Below are positions 38,701 through 50,600 of a DNA stretch of 64,000 bases, one piece after another. The notes beneath the pieces are model-generated. The model was not told where the DNA came from. It was given only the letters and a program-made list of their open reading frames with translations, and did no database searches. A program made the position numbers and the translations under genes. This DNA comes from Cardiocondyla obscurior. Lineage: Eukaryota; Arthropoda; Insecta; Hymenoptera; Formicidae. The stretch is from positions 8,494,001-8,558,000 of the forward strand of contig NC_091869.1 in NCBI RefSeq assembly GCF_019399895.1, written 5' to 3'. The first letter of the stretch is position 1; every line of letters starts with the position of its first letter.

Positions 38701-41700
38701 CCCCACTCGCACTCTCGCGCGCGGGCGTTTCTTTTATTTTATTAAGTCTAGACGCGTAAATGCATTCGTGCCCGGCACTGGCGTAGCCCGTCTCGAGAGT
38801 CCTCCCGAGAGCGCGTGCTGCTGCCGATGCATTCGCGCACCGCTCGCTGCACCGAGGATCCCCGACGGCTATTATCCTCCGGGCTTTCACGCGGCGTCTT
38901 CATTTCCGACTCGTCCGCTCTTCGCTTCTCCAATTTATCCTCCCGGAGTCCGTTCTCCCGAAAGGGCGAACTGGACCGCGAAATAGACGGCAGGGTCTAC
39001 CCTTTCTTTTTTTTTTTTTCTTTTAAATCCGCCTCTTGATGGTCCCCTTTACTTTTATCCACCATTTTATTACTGAGATCTATAACCGTTGCTTTTTTTA
39101 TTTTTTTATTTTTTTTTTTTTTATTATTTTTTTTATTTTTATTTCGGCACGATAAAAGCGTTTGCCTGATAGAGGGAGGGAAGGATGTCACGTCTGGATG
39201 GAAGTTCTTTCTCTCTCTCTCTTTCTCTTTTTCTTGCGGCGGGAACAGCACAATGCGAGCGAGACGCGGCGTGACGAGGCTCGGAGAGTCTCCGAGACGT
39301 CGTCGGTACGCCGACGAGTTGAGCACCCCCGTAATCGCCGGGTGTCTAGTCGGGCTGCAGTTAGAACTCTCTTACGAGGTTACGTAACACATTTCAATTT
39401 AATGCGTTGACCTTGTCTATGCGTCTCTCTTCCTATGTCGACGAGGCGACGGTGCGCGCAACGGAGAGAGAGGAGGAAGTTTTCGCCGGTGATCCCTCCT
39501 CGGTCCCCTTCATTCTCTCTCCTCTCTACCTCTCGCCCTGCATTCCGCCGCCGCCGTCGCACCGCCAGACGGTGCAATGTGCATTTTTACGGACGGCCCA
39601 ATCAGGCCGCTGCGCTGGTTACGCACCGCCGGCCTATCGCGTCCTGGAGAACCGTTCCTCGCTATTCTTCCTCGTCGTTTCGTCTTTTCCTCCCTTTCTG
39701 TTTAATTTTAATGTAATTTTCGTTTTTCCCTTTTTTTTTTTTTTTTACTAATTCTAATTAATAGCATTTAAATTTTCACTGATCGCTTTGATAGTCTATT
39801 TACTTTGTCCTTTTTTTTTTTAATCTTTCTCTCCCCTTGTTTTCCAAGCTGATCTCCAGCGTTAACGGCCGACACGGCGGTTCCCGGGTGAATTTCATTA
39901 CCGCGACACCCGGGCGGCCGTCGGTTCTCATGATGCAACGGCCTCCAGACTCTCCCCAGGTCCTTCCCTTTCCCAGACGGCGGACAGACGCGGCACGTAC
40001 GCGACGAGAAACGCGTGACTTGGCCGCAGCTAGATTAACGAGCATGCCTAGAATCGAACGCGCGCGGGGACTGCGGCCGCGGCCGCAGCCGATATTTCGG
40101 AGAAGTGCCGCCCGTAACTCCTCCGCTGTCTCGCAAGCGAGCGGGGGGAATCTATTTTCTAAATAATTCGCCAGGACCGGGATGGGAAAAAAGAATTCGA
40201 TCTCGCCTCCCGGCCGTCATTTTTTTCGGCCACCTCAAACGATTGCGCCGCGCGGATTTCTTCGAATCACCCGGCCGGTGATTTATCTATCCCTTTTACG
40301 GGTAAAGAGGATCGGGCGCGGGTACGCGAAAGTCAGGAACTACGGAGAAAAACTTTTCTACTGTCCTTTTTACTGTTCGAGAAACTATTAAAATTAATTT
40401 CGCCGGCGATAAAGAGGTAAAAGGCGCCGTTAATAATTCAAAAGATTATTATACAGTCCCGCGGCGTTTCCGTCCGACGTCACCGTGACACGTATCGAAA
40501 CACGAAGATCATCCGTTGCGAATCAATTCTGGTCTTGGCGTCGGCAAAAATCAATCGCGACATTTCTTTTTTTTTTTCTTTTTCTTCCTCGCCGCGAATA
40601 TGAAATATAAAAACCAACGATGACGCCGAATAATCGTCGATTGATGCAATAGGTCGTATCATCGCGTCAGAAAAAGGGACTGAAATTCGAGTCACGCGAA
40701 CGCGAGCAGCCCGATGTCCGAGGAAAAAAATTTCTGTAGGCCGAAGGCAGGGTGATGCAAATGAGCCCGGCGCAGACGTCTCGAGAATGAAGCTGAGATA
40801 TGAGACACGGCGCGTAAGGAATTAAAGTTCCGCCGAGGCTAGACGGAAAGTCCGAGGTGATTGGGGTGCCGGTGTATCCGCCGACTGTCTAGCCGCTGTC
40901 TGCAACGTGTAATAAATGCCTCCGAGCCATACCGTGCCTCTGTAGGTCACTGACCATCGTCCATTGGCCCGTGTCGGCACCCGGAAGAGTCCACCGGGAA
41001 CCTGTAGGTGAAAATTCTCAAGTCGGCGAACGCGCCACCGCATTAAGGCTCGCGAGGCGCACTGATCTCTCCTAGGCTGCAAACTCGTGATTTAAAAAAG
41101 AAAAAAAAAATCCCACCGGCTCCGAAATTCTTCGAGAACTCGTTGAAAAATTTTGGAACGCCTCCCACAATACTGCTAAATATATTTTCAGGCCTGGGCC
41201 TCTCGAGCAAATTATTTCGTCCGTCTCGAAAAAAAAAAAAACGGCTTGACGCTTGATTTCTATTGCACTGCTTTAAAGAGAACGATTTTCCGCGAGCTTT
41301 AACCGGATCGAACTCGCGTACTTATTTCTTATATATTTTTGTTGAGCGGTGTTTTGTGCAGAACTAACATTATTTAACTGGTGAAATATGCTTGGAGAAA
41401 GAGACGCTTTTTATATCGCCAGGCTTGATGTGTTGTCAATCGACGCAATTTTATTTAAGCATTTCGTGTAATAAACTCTGATGCATCTGTGCAGTCAGGG
41501 CCAGAAGGCGATCGAAGATATTAAGATGAGAGTTCTCGCGCTAACCGGGAGATTCAACCTCAGCACCAACACCAACCAGGTTCAACGCGAGAAGCTCGCC
41601 ATGTTTTCGCCCGTTTGTAAGTAAAAAAGGAAATTAATAATTAAGCCAATTTTGATATAATATAATATATTTAATATAATATAATATACAATATAAATAC

Positions 41701-42817
41701 AATATAAATATAATAAAATATAATATAAATTAATCCAAAAAAAAAAAAAAATTGAAGATATAGCGACGGACTTCGAGGATACTGCTTATTAGATAGAACG
41801 CGTGATTCATTATATAGGTCAGATACCTCGAAACACGGATTCGGAAGCGTGGACGGACCCATTTGCAATGAACATGCACTTCCAATTGAACCTCACATCC
41901 GGCGATTACATCGTCGCCGCGAGGCTGCGAATTTACAAGTTACCGCAAGAGAACGTCACGGCTTCCGACTTCCGGCTCTCGAGTCCCTTCGACGAGGACG
42001 AGGACGACGAGAAGAAGATCAGGATATCCGTCTACTATTACACGAAGTCGCTCAAGAAGCATCGCTGTAAGTATTCGAACGTTTCCTCGTATCGCTAAAT
42101 TTTTAATCGCACGAGTATTCGAGATTCAGAGGAAAATGTACGATCCTCCGCAGCAAAGAAACGACTGATGGACTCAATCGTGACGCCGTTGACAGCCGAG
42201 GGCACTCATCTAGCTCTGGACGTAAGGCAGGGTCTAAGATTCTGGCGGCCGACACCGCGGAATCCACATGGCAACGGTAACAATCACGGTTTGGTGATTC
42301 AGATAGAGGACCAGGACGGCCGGCCGCTAAAACCGGCTCTGTACATCCAACAACCGTCCTGCGGGGACCACGATGCGGATGAGAAGGCATGTGAGTGTGT
42401 GATCTAACAATACTAACTCCCGTTTTGAGTCTTGACCCGAGCCCCGGGACATTTTTTGCGTGAGACTAAACAAACGCGTGCAGTAACACTTGACACGAGC
42501 TTGTGTTAATACAACGTGTTTCACACGGAAGTTTAGATCGTTTAATTTAAATTATTAATCGTTGGTTTGATTCCGCATGAGATTTTATTTTATTTAAAAA
42601 GTATATATATATAATTTTTTTTTTGTTTTTTTTTTATGTGGTATTTTGTTTGTTAATCCATTTTTTAGTTACTACAGCTTTGGATTCTTATCTAAAAATT
42701 ATTTTTTTATTTTTCTCTACAGACCAATTCACACCTGCACTTTTCGTCCGAGCCTGTCCTCGTTATGTTCGCATCGTAAACGATGAAAAAGTCACGTATA
42801 TAAATTGTAGGCATTGA
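35777..42817 (+). CDS. Secreted protein with TGF-beta-type prodomain and no ligand domain
   Basis: Exons: 35777-37308, 41495-41616, 41818-42066, 42154-42390, 42723-42817, giving 744 residues; an optional 27-nt exon (37627-37653) makes 753. The start is ATG 35777, opening a signal peptide (VLFLLLSITANA, cleavage likely before WSY) followed by seven His. Residues about 30-510, in one exon, are acidic, low in hydrophobics and rich in N-glycosylation sequons (NYT, NVT, NAT, NFT, NLS, NIS, NLT), ending in basic RAHRR. Residues about 512-705 carry the prodomain pattern: DIKMRVLALTGRFNL, AARLRIYKLP, KKRLMDSIV, THLALDVRQGLRFW, NHGLVIQIEDQDGRPLKPA. A TGF-beta ligand should follow, but only about 35 residues remain, ending YINCRH, with four cysteines in the whole C-terminal third. 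It may be an orthologue of Drosophila anachronism, a secreted glial glycoprotein, but that link is from memory. AATAAA lies at 43207-43212. Confidence 0.85.
37627..37653 (+). CDS. Candidate 27-nt microexon of the prodomain protein
   Basis: The 27 bases are framed by a strong pyrimidine-rich acceptor (TTGTGTCTTTTAG) and a strong donor (CAG|GTAAGC). Entered in phase 2 from the exon ending at 37308, it reads E-ENVTSSFGS and rejoins the next exon in frame without a stop. Its length, a multiple of three, allows inclusion or skipping. It would add one N-glycosylation sequon (NVT) just after the basic RAHRR sequence. No transcript evidence is available here. Confidence 0.6.
37654..41494 (+). other. 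Large intron of the prodomain protein gene
   Basis: 3.8 kb without an additional in-phase exon that I can support. It contains a CpG-rich part (38050-40150), poly(T) runs (39000-39140, 39730-39825) and an 18-bp perfect palindrome at 40071-40088 (CTGCGGCCG then its complement). Confidence 0.6.
41655..41730. repeat. AT-rich low-complexity repeat (ATATA/AATAT units)
   Basis: Irregular repeats of ATATAATATAA-type units within the 201-nt intron before the exon at 41818. Confidence 0.8.
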
Positions 42818-44633
42818 TGGCAAGTTTATTTGGCCACGAGGCGAAAGAATTTATTTCGAAATAAGAGAAGTTGACTTAAAATATTGTTAATATCATTATT
42901 TAGAATTATTGTCAGTATCTAGAAATACTTGTTATTAACGCTTAAAAAAAATCATACACTTTTTATCGTATAAAAAGTTAAATGGAGAAACATTTATCCA
43001 GACGTACATATAAGATTGGGTTCTAAGTGCTAAATTTTAAACCTTAGAAATTAAGAATCTCAGTATCAAGTAATATGAAATTTAATAATTAAAAAATAGA
43101 GCACGAAACTTTAAATTTTGCTCTCGCAGTAAAGATGATTTTTTATCAATCGCTTATCTTTTTCCGCGACACAAATTTATTTCAAGAAAAAATAATGCAT
43201 GCTTTAAATAAATAATGATAGTGTTAATTGTAAAAAAAAATGACATATTTTAAGAATTCTTTATATAGACTGTTTACTATTAACTTAAAGAAAAATTATT
43301 TAAATATAGATATGTAAGGTTTATATATATAAGAATTAATTAATAATTATTGCATCTGGAATTAAACTATCGCGCATCATATTATAATGTACATATAATT
43401 AAATGTAAAATATTGTATTGATGACTATGCATTCGCCAACGTGTCAACATGCTCATGACTGATATAGCCAAATGTAAAAGTTTAGATTCATATATCTATT
43501 TATGTTAAATATAGTTAGATCGATTAAGAGATCATTTTTCCGAGTCCTTATAGTTAGACGAATCCGCGGAGTCTCTTCGCGAAAAATTGTTGCGAATTTC
43601 TGGGAGAGCCGTTCTTGTCTTTGAAATCGCAACTTCTTACGATACTTACAACGTATGTGACAAAAGAAGCGTAATATTTAATGCCTTCTGCGATGTATAT
43701 AATGTATATTTCCATGTCATGTTGCAGATAAATAAATTCATTTGTAGTAAGATATATTCAACGAATATAGGCTTTATCCGCATGTAATAAGATCTTTTCT
43801 CTTTGTACAATTTTGTGGAGTCTTTTGTAGACTGTTAAGGAAAAATGGTACATTAATATTGTATAAATATATATATATGTGTGTGATATATATATATTGT
43901 ATAAAACATATTTTATTAAAAATTTTTGTTTCAGGAAAATTCAACATTCACGAATCGACTTATATTAGATCGATTGTAATTACAGTTAAACTGAAAAAGC
44001 AAAAATATGGTCATTTCGCAACTGAACCATATTAACTTAAAAGTACGCTAGGAAATAAAAATATTTGTACAAATAATACGTTATCGATAAAGTACAAAAG
44101 AATTATTACGTATTAATTAAATCGACAGGTCATTTTGCAGACCGAGGCGTAATTATTAACAAATACGCTCAGATTATCAATAATATCGTTCACGATATTT
44201 TCTTTTTCGTGGCAACAATTAGACGAGTTAAACAATATTTCGCACAATACGTATTCTCATTGAAAACAAATGCATTTTCTTAATAGAAAATAAAATTATT
44301 TATTTCATAATTATATTCAAATCCTGTTTGCGATCTGATTTACGTAAATATTCATCTTCAGTCGTAGACTTTATACACAGACGTTTCTTGGAAAAGATGA
44401 TCTCGTAAAATACAATCACTTTACTGGCAACTAATTTTTTTTTTCTTCTTTTTAATCAGTTCTCTTATAAACATTAACAAGATTTCAATAAAAAAGTATT
44501 AACCATTAAAGGCGAGATTGTTTAGCAAAGTTGAGTAATCGATTTTAAGTACTCAGTTCCTCAGTTTAATTTTATGTTTAGCCGAATATTGTCTGTTACG
44601 TTATTCAGTCTATAAACGGGTATTCTTCTCAAC
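42818..44633. other. Convergent intergenic gap
   Basis: 1.8 kb, strongly AT-rich, between the stop of the prodomain gene (plus) and the stop of NAD kinase (minus). Candidate poly(A) signals are AATAAA at 43207-43212 (plus) and, on the minus strand, AATAAA at 44304-44299. A short alternating TA/TG run lies at about 43866-43900. No coding signal was seen. Confidence 0.6.
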
Positions 44634-47600
44634 CTAGCTATCACGATCGAAGGAGTCCAAAGTGTCGTTGCTGGACGAGTGTGCGAGGTCACTCAGCTCG
44701 TCCAAATGCTTCTGTCGTTTCCTGACGTTCCAATGAAGGCACTCTGCCAGAGAATCGAACCAGTCGGTGATCTGGTCAGCTGCGCAAATGCTAGGCACTG
44801 GGTATACGGAAGTAGTTACCTTCAAGCTGAAAAATTACGCTTATTAAGTATTTGTGAAGAAATAATTATTCGCGAGGAATTGAAAAGGGAAAACTTTTTT
44901 TAACTAGCGTTCAGCTTAACGTTTATGTAAATGTAGAAAAAATTTTTATCGCTAGTGCGAATAATAAAATATAAAGTACCGTCACCCTGTAGTACAGCCA
45001 ACGTCTCCAGATAGATATTTTAATATAAAATATGAGTAAAGAGAATATTAAAATTAGGCAGAGATAAAGAAGCATGTAGAATTGTAAAAAGTGATTTAAG
45101 GAAACAGAAAAGTGATTAACTATCATGTATAAATTTAATATGAAGAAAGAGAATAAAAGTTCGTAATACCAACTGAAATAAGCTCATTAGGAAAAAAATA
45201 TATAATAATTTATGTAATTTATGTAATTTACAATTAAAATAAAAAATTAAAATTATAGAGAGGTATCGTTTAATAAATTAAATAGATAAAAAAGAGTCAA
45301 AGCGATACGGTGCTCTTTGATAAACGAACCTGTCACCGACACGCAGCTCTTGCTGATTGCGGCCGTCGAAGGAGACGTAAGCTGTACTGCGGGCGTTGCT
45401 GTTCGCCATTATCTGTAATAATTATTGAAAAAAACCAACGTATTAGAAGGAGCGTTTCGGTGTTACCTGTCACCGTGGAAGAGCTCTTGTCTATTTCTAC
45501 CGTCGAAGGACACCCACGAGGTATTTCTGCTGTCAGGTGAAACCGAGATCTACGGTTAAAAGCAAGACGATTACGTTAATCGGTAACGATTACAGCGTAG
45601 TCACCTAACACGAACTGTAACGCGTGGATATATTTTTTTTAAAGTTCGTTGCCTTCTTTTATTTCGCTACAAAAAGTAGAGTTCTTTGAGGAAAGAAAAT
45701 GTAGTCTAAAAAAAATGTGAGATTGGTAAGTTGTAAATTTTTCTAGTAAATGTTAAAAGACTTCACTCGGAAACTCTTCGTCGAAAAGTTTAAAGACCTA
45801 CCTTGAGCTCGACCCCGGCAGGTACGACGATCGGCCTGAAGGATAAAGAGTGAGGGCAGATCGGCGTGATCATAATGGCAGGAACTGAAGGATGAATCAT
45901 GCTGGCTCCGGCAGCAACTGCATAAGCAGTCGACCCGGTTGGCGTGCTCACGATCAAACCATCACCTTGGACGCTCGTCACGTGCTTGCCATCGATGAAT
46001 AAATCGATATTTGAAAGATAAGGCGAGGGTCCTCGATCCACCACAACCTCATTCAGCACCAAGAGATTTGTCGGTGGCTCAGCCGGCTGGCTGTCCTCGT
46101 TTTTACGCATAATGACGCATCTCAGACGGCTTCTTAGCGTCAAAGCTGCGTTACCTAAAACGAGAACAAGGCACGATGTCAGTTTGACAATTAAGAAAAA
46201 GTAAAGAACAGAAAGTAAAGTAATGATTAACCTTCGAGAACATTGGTCACTTGTTCTTGAAAATTATCAAACTCAAACGGGGTGAGAAATCCTAAAGAAC
46301 CAAGGTGAAATGCCATTACAGGTGGCACAGACTGCTGGAACAGCAGGCTGGCGTAGAGAAGTGTACCATCGCCTCCCAAACAGACTATAAAATCAATTTT
46401 GTCCTGGAAATTGAAAAGAAAATAGTGCACGTCGTTCAAAGTGTCGAAAAGATAATCAAAAATAACTAAAATACATAAATTAATTAATTTTTTATTTTAT
46501 GAATGACTGTAACAAACGTACGGCTGATAATCTTTTTTTTTCTTTGCGAGACATTAAAAAAAATTAATAATTAACGTTACCTGTAAGTCGTCTGTGCCGT
46601 CTCTGAAAGTTTGTAATCGATCTCGAACACTTTGAAATCGGGGATCTCTGGCCAGAGCTGGGTCTTCCAGAACCGAAGCTTCCACAAAGACCACCATCCG
46701 TTTTTCCTGCGTGAAAATAAAATTATGAAACGCCATTCAGATGGTTATAATTAAAATCACGTAAAAGTCAATCACGTTGTACTCCCGCGTGATTCGCGGT
46801 GGCGTGCTGTACGCTGAAAGGTAGATATGACGACGGCAGCTAGCGAACGTGAATTTAGCGTCGTGTGCATCGAGTTTAATATGTACTGCATTTATATACC
46901 GCGCCGGCCGGTTTGCCGATGACTGATTTTTCCCCGTTCTCTCATCATCTGCCTCTGCCGCCTAAGATTACGTACGCTGGCCGCTTTCGCCGCAGAAAAC
47001 GTCATATCTGCTTTTCGGTGTATATTGAAAGGCAAATACGGCATTTATTAGCGGCTGGCGAACATGTACGTACGTGACTCTGTTCCTTTCGATCCCCACC
47101 TCCCGCCGCCGAGGGCGAGGGGAGTAATAGTGCAGCGCGCTCACTCATAGTTCTCTCTGATCAGCGCTTCATGGCATATCTCCACATGCGTCGTGTAAGA
47201 CTCGACGCACACCACATTGCGTCACATACGCTAGCCATTGTCGCCACAATAAACGCGAAATTTGTCTTTCGGTGTACTACACTCGATCGCGCCATCTTCC
47301 TTTGCAAACGAGTCAGACAGGTCGTCGCCAACTTCTGCAGCGGTTTTTCGCGTCGTGAGCGAGCTCCGCGGGACAGATCCGTGTCCAGAGCCTTCGGACA
47401 CGATCACGGATGGCGAGCACCAGGAGGCAAGTGCCCTCGTACGCTATTTATCTTACCTTGCATCGCAAACGCGGCACCGCGACGCAAAGGTACCGCACGC
47501 CCGCGTACCACCGAGGAACCGGCTCTGACCGCTTCGCATCTCGCGGCCGACGTGATCGTCGCGTTTGTTTCGTGCTCTCGTTTCGTTCGCGCACGCCGAG

Positions 47601-50600
47601 AGTGTAAATCCGATCGTCAAGTGTCACCGAGGACCGCCCAGAGTGACGTAAATTTAGTACCGGCGAAATGAACCGGCGGCTCGCAGTGTGCATGGTGCTG
47701 CCAACTACGTTCTGCAGTTTCCCTCCACTGAAGCATCGGACAGATCGTCGTGTGTTTCTCGAGCGGTTTTACGGGTCAAGAGCGAGCTTCGCGGGACAGA
47801 TACGGGTTCAGAACGTTCGGACATGATCGCGGATGGTCAGCACCAGGAGGCAAGTGCCCTCGTACGCTATTTATCTTGCCTTGCGTCGCAAACGCGGCAC
47901 CGCGACGCAAAGTCACCGCGCGTCCGCGTACCACCGAGGAACCGGCTCCGACCGTTTCGAATCTCGCGGCTGACGTGATCGTCGCGTTCACATCGTACTC
48001 TCGTCTCATTCGGGCACGTCGGGAGTGTAAATCCGATCGTCAAGTGTCATCAAAGATCGCCCAGAGTGACGCAAATTTAGTACCGGCGAAACGAGCCCAC
48101 GACTCGTGCAGTGCGCATGCGCTGCCAGCTTCGTCCCGCAATCTTCTCTCGCAGGTATCAGACAAGTCGTCGCGTGTTTCTCGAGCGGTTTTACGGGTCA
48201 AGAGCGAGCTTGGCGGGACAGATACGCGTTCAGAACGTTCGGACATGATCGCGGATGATCAGCACCAGGAGGCAAGTGCCCTCGTACGCTATTTATCTTG
48301 CCTTGCGTCGCAAATGCGACACCTCGATGCAAGGTCACCGCGTGCTCGCGTGCCGCCGAGGAGCCGGCTCCGATCGCTTCGAATCTCGCGGCCGACGTGA
48401 TCATCGCGTTAACGTCGTACTCTCATCTCATTCGGGCACGTCGGGAGTGTAAATCCGATCGTCAAGTGTCACCAAGGATCGCCCAGAGTGACGCAAATTT
48501 AGTACCGGCGAAACGAAGCAACAGCCCGCGCAGCGTGCAAGGTGCTGCCAACTACGTCCCGCAGTTTCCCTCCGCTGAAGGGTCGGACAGATCGTCGCAT
48601 ATTTCTCCAGCGGCTTTTCGCGTCAAGAGTGAGCTTTCGCGGGACAGTTCCGGGTTCAGAACATTCAGACGTTATCGCGGATCGCGAGCACCAGGAGGCA
48701 AGTGTCCTTGTGTAGTACTTCCCAGCCGACGTCGTTCGTCGTGTACACGTCGTGCTCGCGTCTCTCGCGCGCGTCGCGAATACGAATTCGTTCATAAAGC
48801 ATCGCCGAGGATAGCCCGCGGTAGTCGAAGTCCTCGTACGGGAACCGCGAACCGGAGGGATCACCAAGTGCGCACAGGCAGCCGTGATTTTCTCGTCGCG
48901 TTACGTTTCGCGAACAGCATTGCGTGAATACCGGTGCCTTTTCCCGTCCGCCATTAAAAATTATATTAAATAATTAAAACAATCGGTACGCGCGAATTAC
49001 TTCAATCACTGATTTTTATACGTAAAATATTTACGGAACAGATATACAGTTTTGATTTTTTTTCCGGTTGCGATTTTTTATTCTTTCTAAAATTAACGCG
49101 ATAAAAATTAATTATCCCGGTCAGATAAGAATTCAGAAAAAGTTTAATAAATTACCGGTATCAGTGATATCAACCGCATCAGGTTCGTTGACCGTTTTCG
49201 CGCGAATGCCGATAAAATAATCGAGTGATAGAGTTTCGTTCGCAATAATAAATTCAGTCGGTCACGGTGCTTAGCAACGCGTGTGCTCAGTGTTGTGATT
49301 GTCTAATGCATGGAACATTGGTCCAGCCTCAAAACATTGCAACATCAACACATCAACAAACTCTGAGAGGAGGAGGAGGCCTTGGAGAGGCATCCTGCTT
49401 CGGAGGAGCAACTTTAAGGGTAAGAATTGTTTTTTGACTGTAAAATATTTACAATTTTATATTATTCAGATTGCAATATTAATATCAAAATAAAAGGGTT
49501 TAATAATTAATAAAGAAAATATAAATTTGAATCCCAGAAAATGTTAATGTTTAAAAAAATCTTGTTCAATTAATAGTCAGTTTTGATTTTAACTTTTTTT
49601 AATTTAAGTTTAATTAAAGAACTTATTAAAAGCGTGTAAATTTTTTTTTTGTACGGTAGACATTATTTTAATCTCTCTAAAATTTATATTATATATTTTT
49701 TTTATTTGCTTGTTACAGAATCATCATATATAACTCCTCCGCTGCGCATCAACTGGTGAGTCTCATATTTCTTTTTTTCTTTTTAATATGTGTTTGTTGA
49801 AAAAGTATAATTATATGCAGAAAATAATAATTAATTCTCAATATTTATAAAATAATATAAAAATAATAAAAACGGACGGTATAATAATTATAAAACCGAC
49901 GCGGCGCAAAATGACTCGGGCAAATCAACAAATTAGTCTCGCGGAAAAACGGCAGTAATTAAATCTCTAAATCTACTTTTTAACATCGGTCGTAAGTTGC
50001 CGACTTTATTTCGTGGCACCGTTAATTAACCTTTCGAGAGGCGCGTATCGTAACCCTTTATGTTTTAAATGGTCGTATTAGTATTTACCTCTATCAGCCA
50101 TGTGACCAGCTGAACAAACGGTGGTAGAACTGACGAGTCACGGACCTTTTTAATGACCAGAACGGAAAGTGGTGGCTCGTACCACGTTAACCTCTGAGAG
50201 GCCGGGTCTTGAATGGTCCTGAAACGGGAGGGAAAGAAAAGCTATTATGATCGTGACACGTTCTCCTCTAATCTATAATTATCAGCCTCATTAATTTATT
50301 GCTTCGTGCGCTCTGTATATTAAAGCTATAATTTTAAACTGCAAAAAAACTTATCTCGGGCTGAGGTCACGTCTTGAAATATGATATTGAGACACGTTCT
50401 ATGAGTACATCGAAGGAGTCTTGCATTTCCTGCTAGTTTATCGCCCGTCTATACCTATCGATTTCACGAACTTCGTCTAATTACTTGTCAAGCGGCATTG
50501 TATTCAGTGTAACCGTCGAGAAATAATTTAAGCGAAAAGTTAACGGTGACGATCGATGTAAGAAACGACGACGATAGTTATTTCTTTTACATTGCAGCTT

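Noticed and set aside
40071..40088. 18-bp perfect palindrome CTGCGGCCG/CGGCCGCAG
   Set aside because: Short self-complementary runs are expected in CpG-rich DNA; no flanking duplication or element boundary was seen.
40822..41082. 86-codon minus-strand frame in the intron of the prodomain gene
   Set aside because: No recognisable domain, on the opposite strand within an intron, and no convincing splice or start context.
42127..42153. Alternative acceptor ATTCAG at 42124-42129 for the fourth main prodomain exon
   Set aside because: Joining there makes TAG immediately after KKHR. The acceptor CCTCCGCAG ending at 42153 keeps phase and gives KKHRSKKRLMDSIV, which fits the family.
47750..48927. 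Two plus-strand frames of more than 200 codons in the tandem repeats
   Set aside because: They use different registers of the same repeat unit, overlap each other and have no family similarity. Open frames are expected in this CpG-rich repeat.
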